This document shows positions 52,900 to 62,429 of a stretch of 64,000 nucleotides of DNA, in pieces. The stretch lies in NCBI RefSeq assembly GCF_012641405.1, contig NZ_JABAII010000003.1, positions 1 to 64,000 on the forward strand, written 5' to 3'. This stretch comes from Rhizobium sp. P40RR-XXII (lineage in GTDB: Bacteria; Pseudomonadota; Alphaproteobacteria; Rhizobiales; Rhizobiaceae). How positions within the stretch are numbered: the stretch's first letter is position 1; the number at the start of each line of letters is the position of its first letter. The notes beneath the pieces were generated by a model, which was given only the letters and a program-made list of their open reading frames with translations, searched no databases and was not told where the DNA came from. Both the position numbers and the translations under genes were made by a program.

Positions 52900-53903
52900 A
52901 TCCTGCGGCAGGAATTGCCCGGCACGAATTTCGGCGTCAGCACAAAATCCTGCGGCGGTTCGACGGCGCCTTGCGGATTGGTGATGCGGTGCATGAGACG
53001 CCTGGCAATGATGCCGCCGAGCGCGTGCGTATCCTGAACCACCATCGTGATGCGCGGCGTGATGACCGAGCTCCATTGGACGTTGTCGATCATGGCGAGC
53101 GAGATGTCTTCGGGACAGCGGAAGCCCAGTTCCTGCATGGCCTGCAGTGCCGAAAGCGCCACCGTGTTGTTGGCGCCGAGGATCGCCGTGGGACGCTCGG
53201 GTTGGATCAGCAGCCGCATCGCCGCCTCGTAGCCGGCGGTGCGGGTGAACTGCCCATCGACGACGAAATTCGGGCTCACCTCGACGCCGGCATTGGCCAT
53301 GGTATCGGCAAAGCCGCGATATCGCTCCGTCGCGGTATGCATATGGCTCGGGCCGGTAATGACGGCGATGCGCCTGTGGCCGAGCTGCAGGAGATGTTCG
53401 GTCAGCATTGCGCCGGCAAGATAATTGTCGGAACCGACGAAATCGCGCTCGATGCCGACAACCTTCTGGTCGAAGCAGACGACGGGCACGTTGAGCCCGG
53501 CAATGAAGTCGAGATAATCCTGATCATAACCTGACGGCGCAAGCGCGAGGCCAGCGGTCTTGAGGCCGATTAGATGCTCGACCAGCGCCCTCTCGCGATC
53601 TGTCTTGCCGGAGGAATCGGTGACGACGACGAAGTGCTGATGATCGAGCGCATAATTTTCCAGCTCGCGCCGGATATCCCCGAAAAATGGGTTGCCGACA
53701 TTGCCGACGACGAAGCCGATCATGCGGCTGCGTCCGCGCGCCAGGCTTTGCGCAAGCGGGTCGGCAACGAAGCCGACAGCGGCAATTGCCTGACGAATTT
53801 TCTCCAGCGTTTTCTGGCTGACACGCGCCGGGTTGCTGAGCGCCAGCGACACGGTCGAGACAGATACGTCAGCGAGCTTGGCGACGTCGCGAATTGTAGC
53901 CAT
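52896..53903 (-). CDS. LacI-family transcriptional regulator
   Basis: The 335-residue protein has the LacI helix-turn-helix (ATIRDVAKLADVSVSTVSLAL, 2-22) and hinge (NPARVSQKTLEKI), then a periplasmic-binding-like effector domain with GFVVGNVGNPFF and MIDNVQWSS. It probably represses the divergent fucosidase operon and itself. A site like the operon's palindrome overlaps the start of its own gene (53911-53925). The inducer would be fucose or a fuco-oligosaccharide product. Confidence 0.92.
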   Translation of the reverse strand: MATIRDVAKLADVSVSTVSLALSNPARVSQKTLEKIRQAIAAVGFVADPLAQSLARGRSRMIGFVVGNVGNPFFGDIRRELENYALDHQHFVVVTDSSGKTDRERALVEHLIGLKTAGLALAPSGYDQDYLDFIAGLNVPVVCFDQKVVGIERDFVGSDNYLAGAMLTEHLLQLGHRRIAVITGPSHMHTATERYRGFADTMANAGVEVSPNFVVDGQFTRTAGYEAAMRLLIQPERPTAILGANNTVALSALQAMQELGFRCPEDISLAMIDNVQWSSVITPRITMVVQDTHALGGIIARRLMHRITNPQGAVEPPQDFVLTPKFVPGNSCRRI

Positions 53904-54106
53904 GAATTTTTCGAACCGTTTCTATCGCCCTCTGCTTTCCGATTGAAAGTACGTCCTTCAATGAATCGCTGTCACAAATCTACCATTTGTCGGCTATGAA
54001 GCAATATGCGGAAAGAGATTTCAACAGTGCGCTTGACAGGCAGCGCGTATCGATCAATGATTAAATCGAACCGGTTCGATTAAGCTAAGTCACCTGGGAG
54101 GATGAT
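53904..54106. promoter_or_regulatory. Divergent lacI/fucosidase control region
   Basis: This 203-bp gap holds the perfect operator palindrome at 54064-54081 and a second, degenerate copy of its left half (TCGAACCGTTTC) at 53911-53922 next to the lacI start, consistent with repression of both directions. Confidence 0.6.
54064..54081. promoter_or_regulatory. LacI operator, perfect 18-bp palindrome
   Basis: AATCGAACCGGTTCGATT, centred on CG like classical LacI/PurR sites, 25 bp upstream of the alpha-fucosidase start and overlapping where the promoter should lie. Confidence 0.75.
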
Positions 54107-55426
54107 ATGAGCGACGCAGCGATCAGTAGCGGCCGTGATGTGGCCGATGGCAAGACATGGTTTGGACACGACCGTTTTGGCATGTTCATCCACTTCGGAC
54201 TATATGCGCTGGGCGCGCGCCACGAATGGCTGAAGAACCGTGAGGAATTCACCACCGAAGCCTATCAGAAGTATTTCGACAACTTCGATCCCGACCTCTA
54301 CGACGCCCGCGAATGGGCACGTCGCGCCCGCCAGGCCGGCATGAAATATGTCGTTCTCACCGCCAAGCATCACGAAGGCTTCTGCCTGTGGGACAGCAGG
54401 GTGACCGACTACAAGGTCACCAACACGCCCTATGGCAAGGACCTAATCAGGCCTTATGTCGAAGCGCTTCACGCCGAAGGTCTCAAGGTCGGCTTCTATT
54501 ATTCGCTGCTCGACTGGCATCATCCGGATTTCCCCATCGACGGACATCATCCGCAGCGCAACCATCCCGACGCCGCCAAGCTCAACGAGGGCCGCGACGT
54601 CAAGCGCTACGCGAAATATATGCGCGACCAGGTGACAGAACTTCTAACCGATTTCGGCAAGATCGACGTGATCTGGTTCGATTTCAGCTATCCCCGCCGC
54701 GTGTATAAGGGCCTGCCCGGCAAGGGCCGCGGCGATTGGGAAAGCGAAGACCTCATCAAGCTGGTACGCCAGCTGCAGCCCGACATCATCGTCGGCGACC
54801 GCCTCGACCTGCCGCGCGATGCGGACCATATGCCCGATCTGGTTACGCCGGAACAATACACGCCGCGCGTCGCTCCGACCGTTGCCGGATTGCCGGTGCG
54901 TTGGGAAGCCTGCCATACCTTCAGCGGCTCCTGGGGCTACTATCGCGACGAGATGAGCTGGAAGGATGCCGGCCAGCTCATCAACATGCTGGTCGATACG
55001 GTGTCGCTCGGCGGCAATCTTCTGATGAATGTCGGCCCGACCGGCCGCGGCACCTTCGACGCCCGCGCCATCAAGGCACTCGACACCTATGGCGAATGGC
55101 TGCGGCTGAACGGCCGGGCGATCTACGGCGCCGGACCGTCCACCCACAAGGCGCCGAGCGGTTGCCGCTTCACTCAGAAGGGAAACCGGCTCTACCTTCA
55201 TATCCAGACCTGGCCATTCCGCCACATCCACATCGAGGGGCTGGGACGCAAGGTCAAGTATGCGCAGTTTCTGCATGATGCCAGCGAGCTGCATTGGCTC
55301 GACCCGGATGCCGAGGTCGATTCCAATATCGGCGTTGCCGTCGGCGAGGGTATTCTGACGCTGGAATTGCCGGTTCTGAAGCCGGACGTCGTCACGCCGG
55401 TCATCGAACTGATCCTTAAGGATTAA
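54107..55426 (+). CDS. GH29 alpha-L-fucosidase
   Basis: The 439-residue enzyme is a glycoside hydrolase of family 29: WFGHDRFGMFIHFGLYA near the start, AKHHEGFCLWDS (86-97), and the catalytic nucleophile Asp192 in IDVIWFDFSYP. There is no signal peptide, so fuco-oligosaccharides are probably taken up first by the ABC transporter of the same operon and trimmed in the cytosol. GGGAGG lies 5 nt before the ATG. It is under the LacI operator. Confidence 0.93.
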   Translation: MSDAAISSGRDVADGKTWFGHDRFGMFIHFGLYALGARHEWLKNREEFTTEAYQKYFDNFDPDLYDAREWARRARQAGMKYVVLTAKHHEGFCLWDSRVTDYKVTNTPYGKDLIRPYVEALHAEGLKVGFYYSLLDWHHPDFPIDGHHPQRNHPDAAKLNEGRDVKRYAKYMRDQVTELLTDFGKIDVIWFDFSYPRRVYKGLPGKGRGDWESEDLIKLVRQLQPDIIVGDRLDLPRDADHMPDLVTPEQYTPRVAPTVAGLPVRWEACHTFSGSWGYYRDEMSWKDAGQLINMLVDTVSLGGNLLMNVGPTGRGTFDARAIKALDTYGEWLRLNGRAIYGAGPSTHKAPSGCRFTQKGNRLYLHIQTWPFRHIHIEGLGRKVKYAQFLHDASELHWLDPDAEVDSNIGVAVGEGILTLELPVLKPDVVTPVIELILKD

Positions 55427-55459
55427 AGAGAGAACGAAGCCCAATCGCCCGGTGCCATC

Positions 55460-56245
55460 ATGAGCCGCGAAGCCGAACTCATTGCCGCGATGACCCCCTT
55501 GATTGCCGATCTGGCCGAAGACGGCAATGGCGCCGTCGCGCTCGCCGGATCGCGCGGCAAGGGCCGGTCGGATGCGCAATCGGATTTCGATTTCCGGGTC
55601 TACGCCGATGCCTATCGCGGACCGGAGGTTCGACAAACCGCGGCGTGGCGGCGTTTCGAGGCCGCTCTGCAGAGTTGGCAGGCCGAAGACATCCGCATGG
55701 ATGGCGTTTGGATGCGCCGTTACGCCGGCGTACAGCGCGATCTGGACTCGTGGCTTTCCGGCATCGTCGTACCGAAGAGCTTCGAATGGACGATCTGGGG
55801 CTATCACCTGCCGACGGACCTTGCCAATCAGCAGATCATCGCCGATCCGCGGGGCCTGCTGGCCGGCTGGAAGCAGCAGCTGGCGCACTATCCGGAAGCG
55901 CTTAGGGCCTCGGTCCTCAGCCAGTACATGGATATTCTGCACTACTGGGCCAGGGATTATCACTATGAGAGCAAGGTCGTTCGCCGCGACCTCGTCTTTC
56001 TCGTCGGGCTGACGGGCAAGCTTGCCAATGCCATCCTGCAGATCGTCTTCGCCTTCAACCGGGTCTATTTTCCGGGCGATGGCTGGAACCTGCCCATGGC
56101 AGCCGAACTCGAGCGGCTGCCGCCAGATTTCCACCAGCGGATGACCGCCATTCTGCAGCCGGGACAGGATCCCGACACATGGCGGCGCCAGCGAACCGAG
56201 CTGATCGGCCTGATCGCCGATCTGGAGGCCATGATCGCGGTCTGA
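55460..56245 (+). CDS. Nucleotidyltransferase-fold protein (DUF4037-like)
   Basis: The 261-residue protein has a minimal nucleotidyltransferase active site, GSRGKGRSDAQSDFDF (Gly30, Ser31, Asp42, Asp44), followed by a helical C-terminal domain. Relatives adenylylate small molecules or are of unknown function. It lies 33 nt after the fucosidase in the same operon, which suggests a sugar-linked role rather than RNA or antibiotic modification. Second-messenger synthesis is considered unlikely. Confidence 0.78.
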   Translation: MSREAELIAAMTPLIADLAEDGNGAVALAGSRGKGRSDAQSDFDFRVYADAYRGPEVRQTAAWRRFEAALQSWQAEDIRMDGVWMRRYAGVQRDLDSWLSGIVVPKSFEWTIWGYHLPTDLANQQIIADPRGLLAGWKQQLAHYPEALRASVLSQYMDILHYWARDYHYESKVVRRDLVFLVGLTGKLANAILQIVFAFNRVYFPGDGWNLPMAAELERLPPDFHQRMTAILQPGQDPDTWRRQRTELIGLIADLEAMIAV

Positions 56246-56331
56246 ACGAGCCGCAGGACCAAGCCGGAGGGGAGCGTCCGGAGCGTGACGAATGTCACTG
56301 CAAACAAAGTCATTCAGGAGGAGGAACCATC

Positions 56332-57546
56332 ATGAAATATTCATTGATCTTTGCCGCCGCCCTTGCGGCGAGTTCGCTGACCGGTATCGGCGCTCAGGCG
56401 CAGGATGCCGCCGTGACCCTGACCTGGCAGATGTGGGGCGAACCGAACGACGCGCAGCTCTGGCAGCAGCTGGCCGATCTCGTTAACAAGCAATATCCCG
56501 ACATCAAGGTCAAGCTGCAGCTTTCGGGCTGGACTGACTATTGGACACGCATGCCGGTTCTGGCGGCGTCGGGACAGGTCGCCGACATCGTCTCGATGCA
56601 ATCGATGCGCATGCCGAATTTCTATTCGATCCTGACGCCGCTCGATGATTACGTGAAAAAGAGCGACGTGAAGGTGGGGGATTTCGAGACATCGATCATG
56701 TCCGGGCTCTCCCAAGACGGCAAGCTCTATGCGCTGCCATACGACGTCGGCCCGTGGATGGTCTTCTACAATCGCGACAAGTTCGCCGCCGCCGGATTGA
56801 AGGAGCCCGCCAAGGATTGGACATTCGACGACTTCAAGGCCGACGCCAAGGCGCTGACGAAGGACGGAACCTACGGCTACGGCACCCAAGCCTTCGATTT
56901 CATTGCCGGCCCGGTCGCGCTGGGCGCGGAATACTTCAACTCCAATAACGAGTTCGACCTCACCAATGCCGGCTTTGTCGATGCCTTCAGCAAATATGCC
57001 GATCTCACCGCCACGGACAAACTCTCGCCGGTCTTTGCGTCCGCAGCCGATGCCTCCGCGGCAAGCGGCCGCTTCGCCTCGGGCAATGTCGCCATGTATA
57101 TCGACGGTCCGTGGACGCTGATTACCGCGCAGGCCAACGTCAAGTTCAAGATCGGCATCGCGCCGCTGCCGCGCGGAAGCGGCGCGTCACGCTTCATTAC
57201 CGCCGGCTCGGGCTGGGGCATTTCGGCCGGCAGCCAGCACAAGGATGCCGCCTTCAAGGCGTTGCAGGTGCTGACCGGTCCCAAAGCCGCCGAAATCCTC
57301 GGCTCGGCCGGGCGGGCGCTACCGGCGCGGCTTGCGCAGCAGACCGCCTGGTATGACGGCGCGGCCAAGAATGTCAGCGGCACCCGCGACACGCTGCAAT
57401 ATATGTTTGCCCACACGACGCCATTCCGCATCAACGAAAAATGGAACCAGTTCGAGAATCTGGTGATGCAATATGTGCCGCTTGCGCTGACGGGAGATTC
57501 AAAACCCGATGGCGTGCTCGCCGACATTCAGAGCCAGCTTCCCTAA
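56332..57546 (+). CDS. Sugar-binding protein of ABC transporter
   Basis: The 404-residue protein has a Sec signal (MKYSLIFAAALAASSLTG, cleavage after GAQAQ) and a CUT1-type sugar-binding fold: QMWGEPNDAQLWQQLADLV and MPYDVGPWMVFYNRD-like ALPYDVGPWMVFYN. GGAGGAGG lies 7 nt before the ATG. Longer in-frame upstream reading is not a signal peptide and is rejected. Fuco-oligosaccharides are the likely cargo, by context. Confidence 0.92.
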   Translation: MKYSLIFAAALAASSLTGIGAQAQDAAVTLTWQMWGEPNDAQLWQQLADLVNKQYPDIKVKLQLSGWTDYWTRMPVLAASGQVADIVSMQSMRMPNFYSILTPLDDYVKKSDVKVGDFETSIMSGLSQDGKLYALPYDVGPWMVFYNRDKFAAAGLKEPAKDWTFDDFKADAKALTKDGTYGYGTQAFDFIAGPVALGAEYFNSNNEFDLTNAGFVDAFSKYADLTATDKLSPVFASAADASAASGRFASGNVAMYIDGPWTLITAQANVKFKIGIAPLPRGSGASRFITAGSGWGISAGSQHKDAAFKALQVLTGPKAAEILGSAGRALPARLAQQTAWYDGAAKNVSGTRDTLQYMFAHTTPFRINEKWNQFENLVMQYVPLALTGDSKPDGVLADIQSQLP

Positions 57547-57623
57547 CCCCGGGGGTATCTGGCCTGCCTGCGGCCGGGCCTATCAACCCGACCGTAGTGC
57601 CTCTTGCCGGAAAGGAGAGGCCC

Positions 57624-58553
57624 ATGATGCTGGGCAAACATACCGACATGATCGCAAGACCAAGGCCGCGCTCCCGCAAATGGTTCAAGGGCGAGGGATG
57701 GACGGCCTTGTTCTTTCTACTGCCGGGCCTGATCGGCATAATCCTGTTCCTCGTCCTACCGATCCTTGCCTCGATCGCGCTCAGCTTCACCAATTGGCAG
57801 TTGCTCGGCACGCCGCGTTTCGTCGGCCTATCCAACTATGTGCGCCTGTTTACGACCGACCCGCAATTCTGGACGGTCATGCGCAATACCATTTTCTTCA
57901 CGGTCGAATATCTGGTGCTCAATATCGTCATCTCGCTCGGGCTGGCGACCTGGATTTCGAGCCTGAAGATCGGCCAGCGCTGGTTCCGGGTGATCTTCTT
58001 CCTTCCGACCTTTACCCCGCTCATCGCCGGCGCCATGGTCTGGATGCTGATCTTTACGAGCGGCGGTCTTTTCGACAGCCTGATGGCGGGGCTGTCGCTG
58101 CCGTTTGCAGGCGTTCTCAACGATCGCACGCTCGCCATGCAGGCTGTCGTCCTGACATCGCTGTGGGCTGGCGTCGGCTATAATACGGTCCTATTCAACG
58201 CCGCTCTCGACATGGTGCCGGCAACCTATCTCGAAGCTGCGCGGATCGATGGTGCGACGGCCTGGGATCGCTTCTGGAAAATCCGCCTGCCGCTGATCTC
58301 ACCGACGCTATTCTTCGGCACTGTCATGACGGCGATCACGTCGCTGCAGGTCTTCGACCAGATTTTCGTCATGACGAAGGGCGGGCCGGGATCGTCGACC
58401 GCTACGCTCGGCTATGCCATCTACCAACGCGGCTTTCAGAACTTCCAGATGGGCTATGCCTCGACCATCGCCTGGGTGATGTTCGCGCTGATCATGGCGC
58501 TGACAGCCCTGCAATTCTGGTTCCAGCGCAAATGGGTGCATTATGACGCTTAA
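57624..58553 (+). CDS. Sugar ABC transporter permease (MalF type)
   Basis: The 309-residue CUT1 permease has six hydrophobic helices and the EAA loop [34 protein letters not shown] lies just before the ATG pair at 57624 and 57627. It follows the binding protein by 77 nt and overlaps the next permease by 11 nt. Confidence 0.92.
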   Translation: MMLGKHTDMIARPRPRSRKWFKGEGWTALFFLLPGLIGIILFLVLPILASIALSFTNWQLLGTPRFVGLSNYVRLFTTDPQFWTVMRNTIFFTVEYLVLNIVISLGLATWISSLKIGQRWFRVIFFLPTFTPLIAGAMVWMLIFTSGGLFDSLMAGLSLPFAGVLNDRTLAMQAVVLTSLWAGVGYNTVLFNAALDMVPATYLEAARIDGATAWDRFWKIRLPLISPTLFFGTVMTAITSLQVFDQIFVMTKGGPGSSTATLGYAIYQRGFQNFQMGYASTIAWVMFALIMALTALQFWFQRKWVHYDA

Positions 58554-59397
58554 ATCCAAAACCAGAGCACGCCGGAAGCTGGTGCTCGATATGGTCAATC
58601 ACGTAGCACTTGCGCTCGTGGCGATCGCTTTCCTGTTTCCCTTCTTCTGGATGGTATCGAACGCGGTGCGCTCCAACGCCGAGGTGACGGCAATCCCGGT
58701 ACGCATCCTGCCGGAGGTTTTCGAATGGGGCAATTTTGCCGCCGCCTGGACCAGGCTCCCCTTCGGCCGCTTCTTCCTCAACAGCGCCATCATCGCCATC
58801 TGCGTAACAGCGATCACCGTCGTCGTCTCCTGCCTGTCCGGCTACGCCTTTGCGCGCCTGAAGTTCAGGGCGCGCGAAGCGCTGCTGCTCGGCTATATCG
58901 GCACACTGATGGTGCCGCCGCTGATGCTCATCATTCCCCTTTTTCTGATCGTCAACAAGCTGGGCCTGGTCAACACCTTCCCCGGCGTGATCCTGCCGAT
59001 CTCATTCGGCACGTTCGGCGCATTCCTGATGCGACAGTTCTTCCTCTCCATTCCCATGGAGCTTGAGGAAGCGGCAAGGATCGATGGCGCCTCGCGCCTG
59101 CGCATCCTCGTCAGCATCATCGTGCCGCTGTCGATGCCGGCGATCGGACTTCTGTCGCTCTTCACCTTCATGGGGCAGTGGAACAATTTCCTCTGGCCGC
59201 TGATCGTCATGACTGGGGCCGACAATGCCACTTTGCCCGTCGGCCTCACCATGTTCCAGACGCAGCAGGGCACGCAGTGGAACTATCTGATGGCCGGCGC
59301 CACCCTTTCCATGCTTCCAGGCATCGTCCTCGCGATCATCCTGCAGAAGCTCATCTACAACAGCATCGCCCTCAATGCGGGCATGGGCGGGCGCTGA
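58543..59397 (+). CDS. Sugar ABC transporter permease (MalG type)
   Basis: The 284-residue permease has the EAA loop [24 protein letters not shown] and a C-terminal [16 protein letters not shown] tail. It pairs with the MalF-type subunit, which it overlaps by 11 nt. Confidence 0.92.
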   Translation: MTLKSKTRARRKLVLDMVNHVALALVAIAFLFPFFWMVSNAVRSNAEVTAIPVRILPEVFEWGNFAAAWTRLPFGRFFLNSAIIAICVTAITVVVSCLSGYAFARLKFRAREALLLGYIGTLMVPPLMLIIPLFLIVNKLGLVNTFPGVILPISFGTFGAFLMRQFFLSIPMELEEAARIDGASRLRILVSIIVPLSMPAIGLLSLFTFMGQWNNFLWPLIVMTGADNATLPVGLTMFQTQQGTQWNYLMAGATLSMLPGIVLAIILQKLIYNSIALNAGMGGR

Positions 59398-59429
59398 GGC
59401 GTCGGCCGACATTTTCGGGAGAGAGATCC

Positions 59430-60497
59430 ATGGCAAAACTGACCATTCGCAACGCCATCAAACGCTACGGTGCACTCGAAGTGCTGCATGGCGTCTCCGT
59501 CGCAGCGCAAGACGGCGAGTTCGTGGTGCTTGTGGGACCCTCGGGCTGCGGTAAATCCACGTTGCTGCGCATGATCGCCGGGCTGGAAAGCATCAGCGAC
59601 GGCGAGATCGAAATCGGCGACCGCATCGTCAACGATCTCGAACCCAATGAGCGCGACATCGCCATGGTGTTCCAGTCCTACGCGCTCTATCCACATATGA
59701 CCGTGCGCGACAACATGGCCTTTTCGCTGAAGCTCGCGCGCCGCAGCCGGCAGGAGATCGAGGAGAAGGTGAACGATGCCGCCGCGATCCTCGACCTCGC
59801 CGCCCTCCTCGATCGTTACCCCCGGCAATTGTCCGGCGGCCAGCGCCAGCGCGTAGCGATGGGGCGTGCCATCGTCCGCAATCCAGCGGTCTTCCTCTTC
59901 GACGAGCCGCTTTCTAATCTGGATGCTAAACTTCGTGTGCAGATGCGCACCGAAATCAAGACACTTCATCAGCGGCTCGGAACCACCATGGTCTATGTCA
60001 CACACGACCAAATGGAAGCGATGACCATGGCCGACCGCATCGTCGTCATGCGTGGCGGCCACATCGAACAGATCGGCTGTCCGCTTGAAATCTACGATGC
60101 ACCCGTCAACAGCTTCGTCGCCGGCTTTATCGGATCGCCATCGATGAACTTCATTGACGGCCTCGTCGTCGACCGAAACGGAGCCCTGCAATTGCAAGTT
60201 TCGGAAAATCTGCGCTGGCCGCTGCCGGAAAGCGCTCGCCGCCATCTCGGCCGATCCGTCCAGCTCGGCATCCGCCCCGAACATATCGCCATTGAAGCAG
60301 ATGGCGTTCCGGCCAAGGTGGTCATCATCGAGCCGACGGGCTCGGACACGCATCTGCAATTGCAGGCCGGCGCTCAGTCGATCGTCGCAGCCGTCAGGGA
60401 CCGCCCCTCGGTGTCACCCGGCCAGCCGATCCAACTCAGGATCGATCCGGCAAAGGCACATCTGTTCGATCCGTCGAACGGCCAGCGTCTGCAGTGA
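59430..60497 (+). CDS. Sugar ABC transporter ATP-binding protein (UgpC/MsmK type)
   Basis: The 355-residue CUT1 ATPase has Walker [67 protein letters not shown] and a C-terminal MalK-like TOBE/OB region. It starts 32 nt after the permease, with GGGAGAGAG upstream. It is the last gene of the fucosidase operon. Confidence 0.93.
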   Translation: MAKLTIRNAIKRYGALEVLHGVSVAAQDGEFVVLVGPSGCGKSTLLRMIAGLESISDGEIEIGDRIVNDLEPNERDIAMVFQSYALYPHMTVRDNMAFSLKLARRSRQEIEEKVNDAAAILDLAALLDRYPRQLSGGQRQRVAMGRAIVRNPAVFLFDEPLSNLDAKLRVQMRTEIKTLHQRLGTTMVYVTHDQMEAMTMADRIVVMRGGHIEQIGCPLEIYDAPVNSFVAGFIGSPSMNFIDGLVVDRNGALQLQVSENLRWPLPESARRHLGRSVQLGIRPEHIAIEADGVPAKVVIIEPTGSDTHLQLQAGAQSIVAAVRDRPSVSPGQPIQLRIDPAKAHLFDPSNGQRLQ

Positions 60498-60522
60498 GCA
60501 TGCTTCTCCGCTTGAAGCGGAA

Positions 60523-60537
60523 GGCTGCTGTGCAGCC
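60523..60537 (+). terminator. Hairpin after the fucosidase operon
   Basis: GGCTGC-TGT-GCAGCC followed by TCCTCCTCTT, 25 nt past the ATPase stop. Another dyad (TCCGCTT-G-AAGCGGA) precedes it. The pyrimidine-rich tail is weaker than a classic T run. Confidence 0.45.
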
Positions 60538-60569
60538 TCCTCCTCTTAGATCCTCGATCCTCGACGAAT

Positions 60570-61688
60570 TCAGGCCGCCGTACACGGCGTTGAAACCGGC
60601 TTGCGAATGCCGGCCTGCTTCAACAAAGGAAGCACCCGGTCACGGAAATACGGGAACTCGGCATTATAATCGACAAATGAAATAGTCGTTCCGCTAAAAC
60701 CAGCCTTGTGAAGGGCAAGAATACCCTCAGCGACCTGCTCTGGCGTCCCGACGAGCGGGAAACCGCCATGTCCGGCAGCCATCCGATCCCGGATCAAGGC
60801 CAGCAAGTCATGGGGGAAGGATTGTGCGTGCGCGAATTGCAGGCGCACCAGATTGTCGACAGCCCCCCAGTCCGCATTGTCTTTTCCAAAATGCCGGAGA
60901 TAGTCTCGTGCCTCCGCTTCTGTCGGTCGGCAGACGACATGGGCGAAGGTAAGGACGCCCAAATTGCGACCGGCGGCTTTGCCTTGCTGTTTCAATTCGG
61001 CAATTTCAGTCGTCGAACGGTCCAAATCTATGGCCGGCGTAAACAGAAAATCGGCATTCCGCACGGCGAAGGCGCGGCCTTGGCCGGAACCCGCGGCATT
61101 GAGGATAGGAGCATGACACCGAGGGCGGGGATCACCAAGGACATTCTTAAGATGAAAGAACTGTCCGTCATAGTCGAAGGACTGATCTCGCTCCCATAGG
61201 CTTTTGACGACATCAAACCATTCCTCCGCATAGGCATAGCGGCTTTCATGATTGGCGGGCAGATCAAGCCCCAGCGCTTTATATTCCGGCTGGTTCCAAC
61301 CGGCCACTATGTTGAGGCCGATCCGGCCTTTGCTGATCTGATCGATCGTCGCCATTTGCTTGGCAACGACGACCGGATGGTTCGCAGCCGTGTGAATGGT
61401 GGCAAAGACATTGATCTTGTTCGTGCTGGCGAGCAAACCCGCTGCCCACGTCATCGTTTCCAGCACATTACCGTGGAAATTGGTGTCGCCGCCGTAGCCG
61501 ATCCATCGGGCGATCGGCAACATGAAATCAATGCCCGCTTCATCGAGCTGGCGCGCCAGTTTCAGATTATTGTCCCAGGAATTGACCCAGCGTTCCGGGA
61601 CCTTGGTGACGCTCATGCCGCTGGAGCAATTGCTGGCGAAAGTGCCAAGCAAAAATTGCCCTGCGGCGAACATGGAGTTCTCCGACAT
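60570..61688 (-). CDS. LLM-class flavin-dependent monooxygenase, copy 2
   Basis: The 372-residue luciferase-like protein has IDFMLPIARW, NIVAGWNQPEY and GGFPLVGTPEQVAEG, the same pattern as the LLM protein at 40345-41439. It is oriented divergently from a winged-helix regulator with a likely operator in its promoter. AGGG lies 6 nt before the ATG. Substrate unknown; members of this group act on sulfonates, sulfones or pyrimidine-type rings. Confidence 0.9.
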   Translation of the reverse strand: MSENSMFAAGQFLLGTFASNCSSGMSVTKVPERWVNSWDNNLKLARQLDEAGIDFMLPIARWIGYGGDTNFHGNVLETMTWAAGLLASTNKINVFATIHTAANHPVVVAKQMATIDQISKGRIGLNIVAGWNQPEYKALGLDLPANHESRYAYAEEWFDVVKSLWERDQSFDYDGQFFHLKNVLGDPRPRCHAPILNAAGSGQGRAFAVRNADFLFTPAIDLDRSTTEIAELKQQGKAAGRNLGVLTFAHVVCRPTEAEARDYLRHFGKDNADWGAVDNLVRLQFAHAQSFPHDLLALIRDRMAAGHGGFPLVGTPEQVAEGILALHKAGFSGTTISFVDYNAEFPYFRDRVLPLLKQAGIRKPVSTPCTAA

Positions 61689-61726
61689 TTCGTTCCCTTT
61701 ATTTTTTGATATAATTTACAATAGAA

Positions 61727-61754
61727 ATTCTATTTGAAACTTCAAATTTGTCAA
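61727..61754 (-). promoter_or_regulatory. Promoter of the LLM monooxygenase gene
   Basis: On the minus strand TTGACA (61754-61749), a 16-bp spacer and TAGAAT (61732-61727), 39 nt before the ATG. The dyad TTTGAAACTTCAAA fills the spacer, so a bound repressor would exclude RNA polymerase. Confidence 0.6.
61733..61746. promoter_or_regulatory. Candidate operator of the winged-helix regulator
   Basis: TTTGAA-AC-TTCAAA, a 6-2-6 dyad in the spacer of the monooxygenase promoter. A second dyad, AATAGAAATTCTATT (61720-61734), overlaps it and covers the -10 element. Confidence 0.5.
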
Positions 61755-61799
61755 CGTTCACTATCTTGGCGCCGCATCAACATCCCGCAAAGGAAGCAT

Positions 61800-62357
61800 A
61801 TGAGCACTGAAACCGAAGACCAGAAAAGTCATCCGCGTGGCTTAGATCGAAGCTGGCACCTGGCGCAAACGCCGCTACAAGTGGACCTGACCGAATTGGA
61901 ATTCGCCCTCATGCGCGCGTTCGAAGCGTTCGGTCGCTGGCAAACCGAATGCCTGGCTTCGGTCATCGGACTGGCAGCGAGCGGCCCCGAGAACGCCATG
62001 CTCCATATAATTCGCATGCATGACAGACCCAAATCCATCAAGGATCTTGCCCGCCTGTCCAATCGGGAAGACATCCCGAACATGCAGTACAGCTTGAGAA
62101 AGCTGGTCGGCGCGAGACTGGTGGAAAGAAAGGGCAGCGGCCGTTCGGGAGTCACATATTCTGTGACCCAAAAGGGCCGAGACATCACAGACGAATACGC
62201 CGCGGTGCGCTCGGCCCTTCTGGTGAAAGCCGTACAAGGCGTACCGAACATGGGGCGCCGTTTGGAGGAAGCGTCCAGCACATTGGACCTGATGACCGGC
62301 ATTTACGAGCACGTGGCCAGAAGCGCGGCGACACATCGTCGCTTTTCAGAAGACTAG
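61800..62357 (+). CDS. MarR-like winged-helix transcriptional regulator
   Basis: The 185-residue protein has a winged-helix domain in the middle: KSIKDLARLSNREDIPNMQYSLRKLVGARLVERKGSGRSG, a wing-like VTYSVTQKG, and a C-terminal dimerisation helix. AAGGAAG lies just before the ATG at 61800. It is divergent from the LLM monooxygenase and probably represses it until a ligand binds. Confidence 0.82.
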   Translation: MSTETEDQKSHPRGLDRSWHLAQTPLQVDLTELEFALMRAFEAFGRWQTECLASVIGLAASGPENAMLHIIRMHDRPKSIKDLARLSNREDIPNMQYSLRKLVGARLVERKGSGRSGVTYSVTQKGRDITDEYAAVRSALLVKAVQGVPNMGRRLEEASSTLDLMTGIYEHVARSAATHRRFSED

Positions 62358-62429
62358 GTTTCGGCTTACCGCCGGCGTTGCGGACGATATCAGGCCGGAT
62401 CCATCCGGAATATTTTGGCCAAGCCCAGG

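Noticed and set aside
55460..56245. Nucleotidyltransferase near a patatin gene as a CBASS cyclase-effector pair
   Set aside because: The protein lacks a recognisable CD-NTase domain layout, is separated from the patatin gene by the lacI and fucosidase genes and sits in a different, plus-strand operon.
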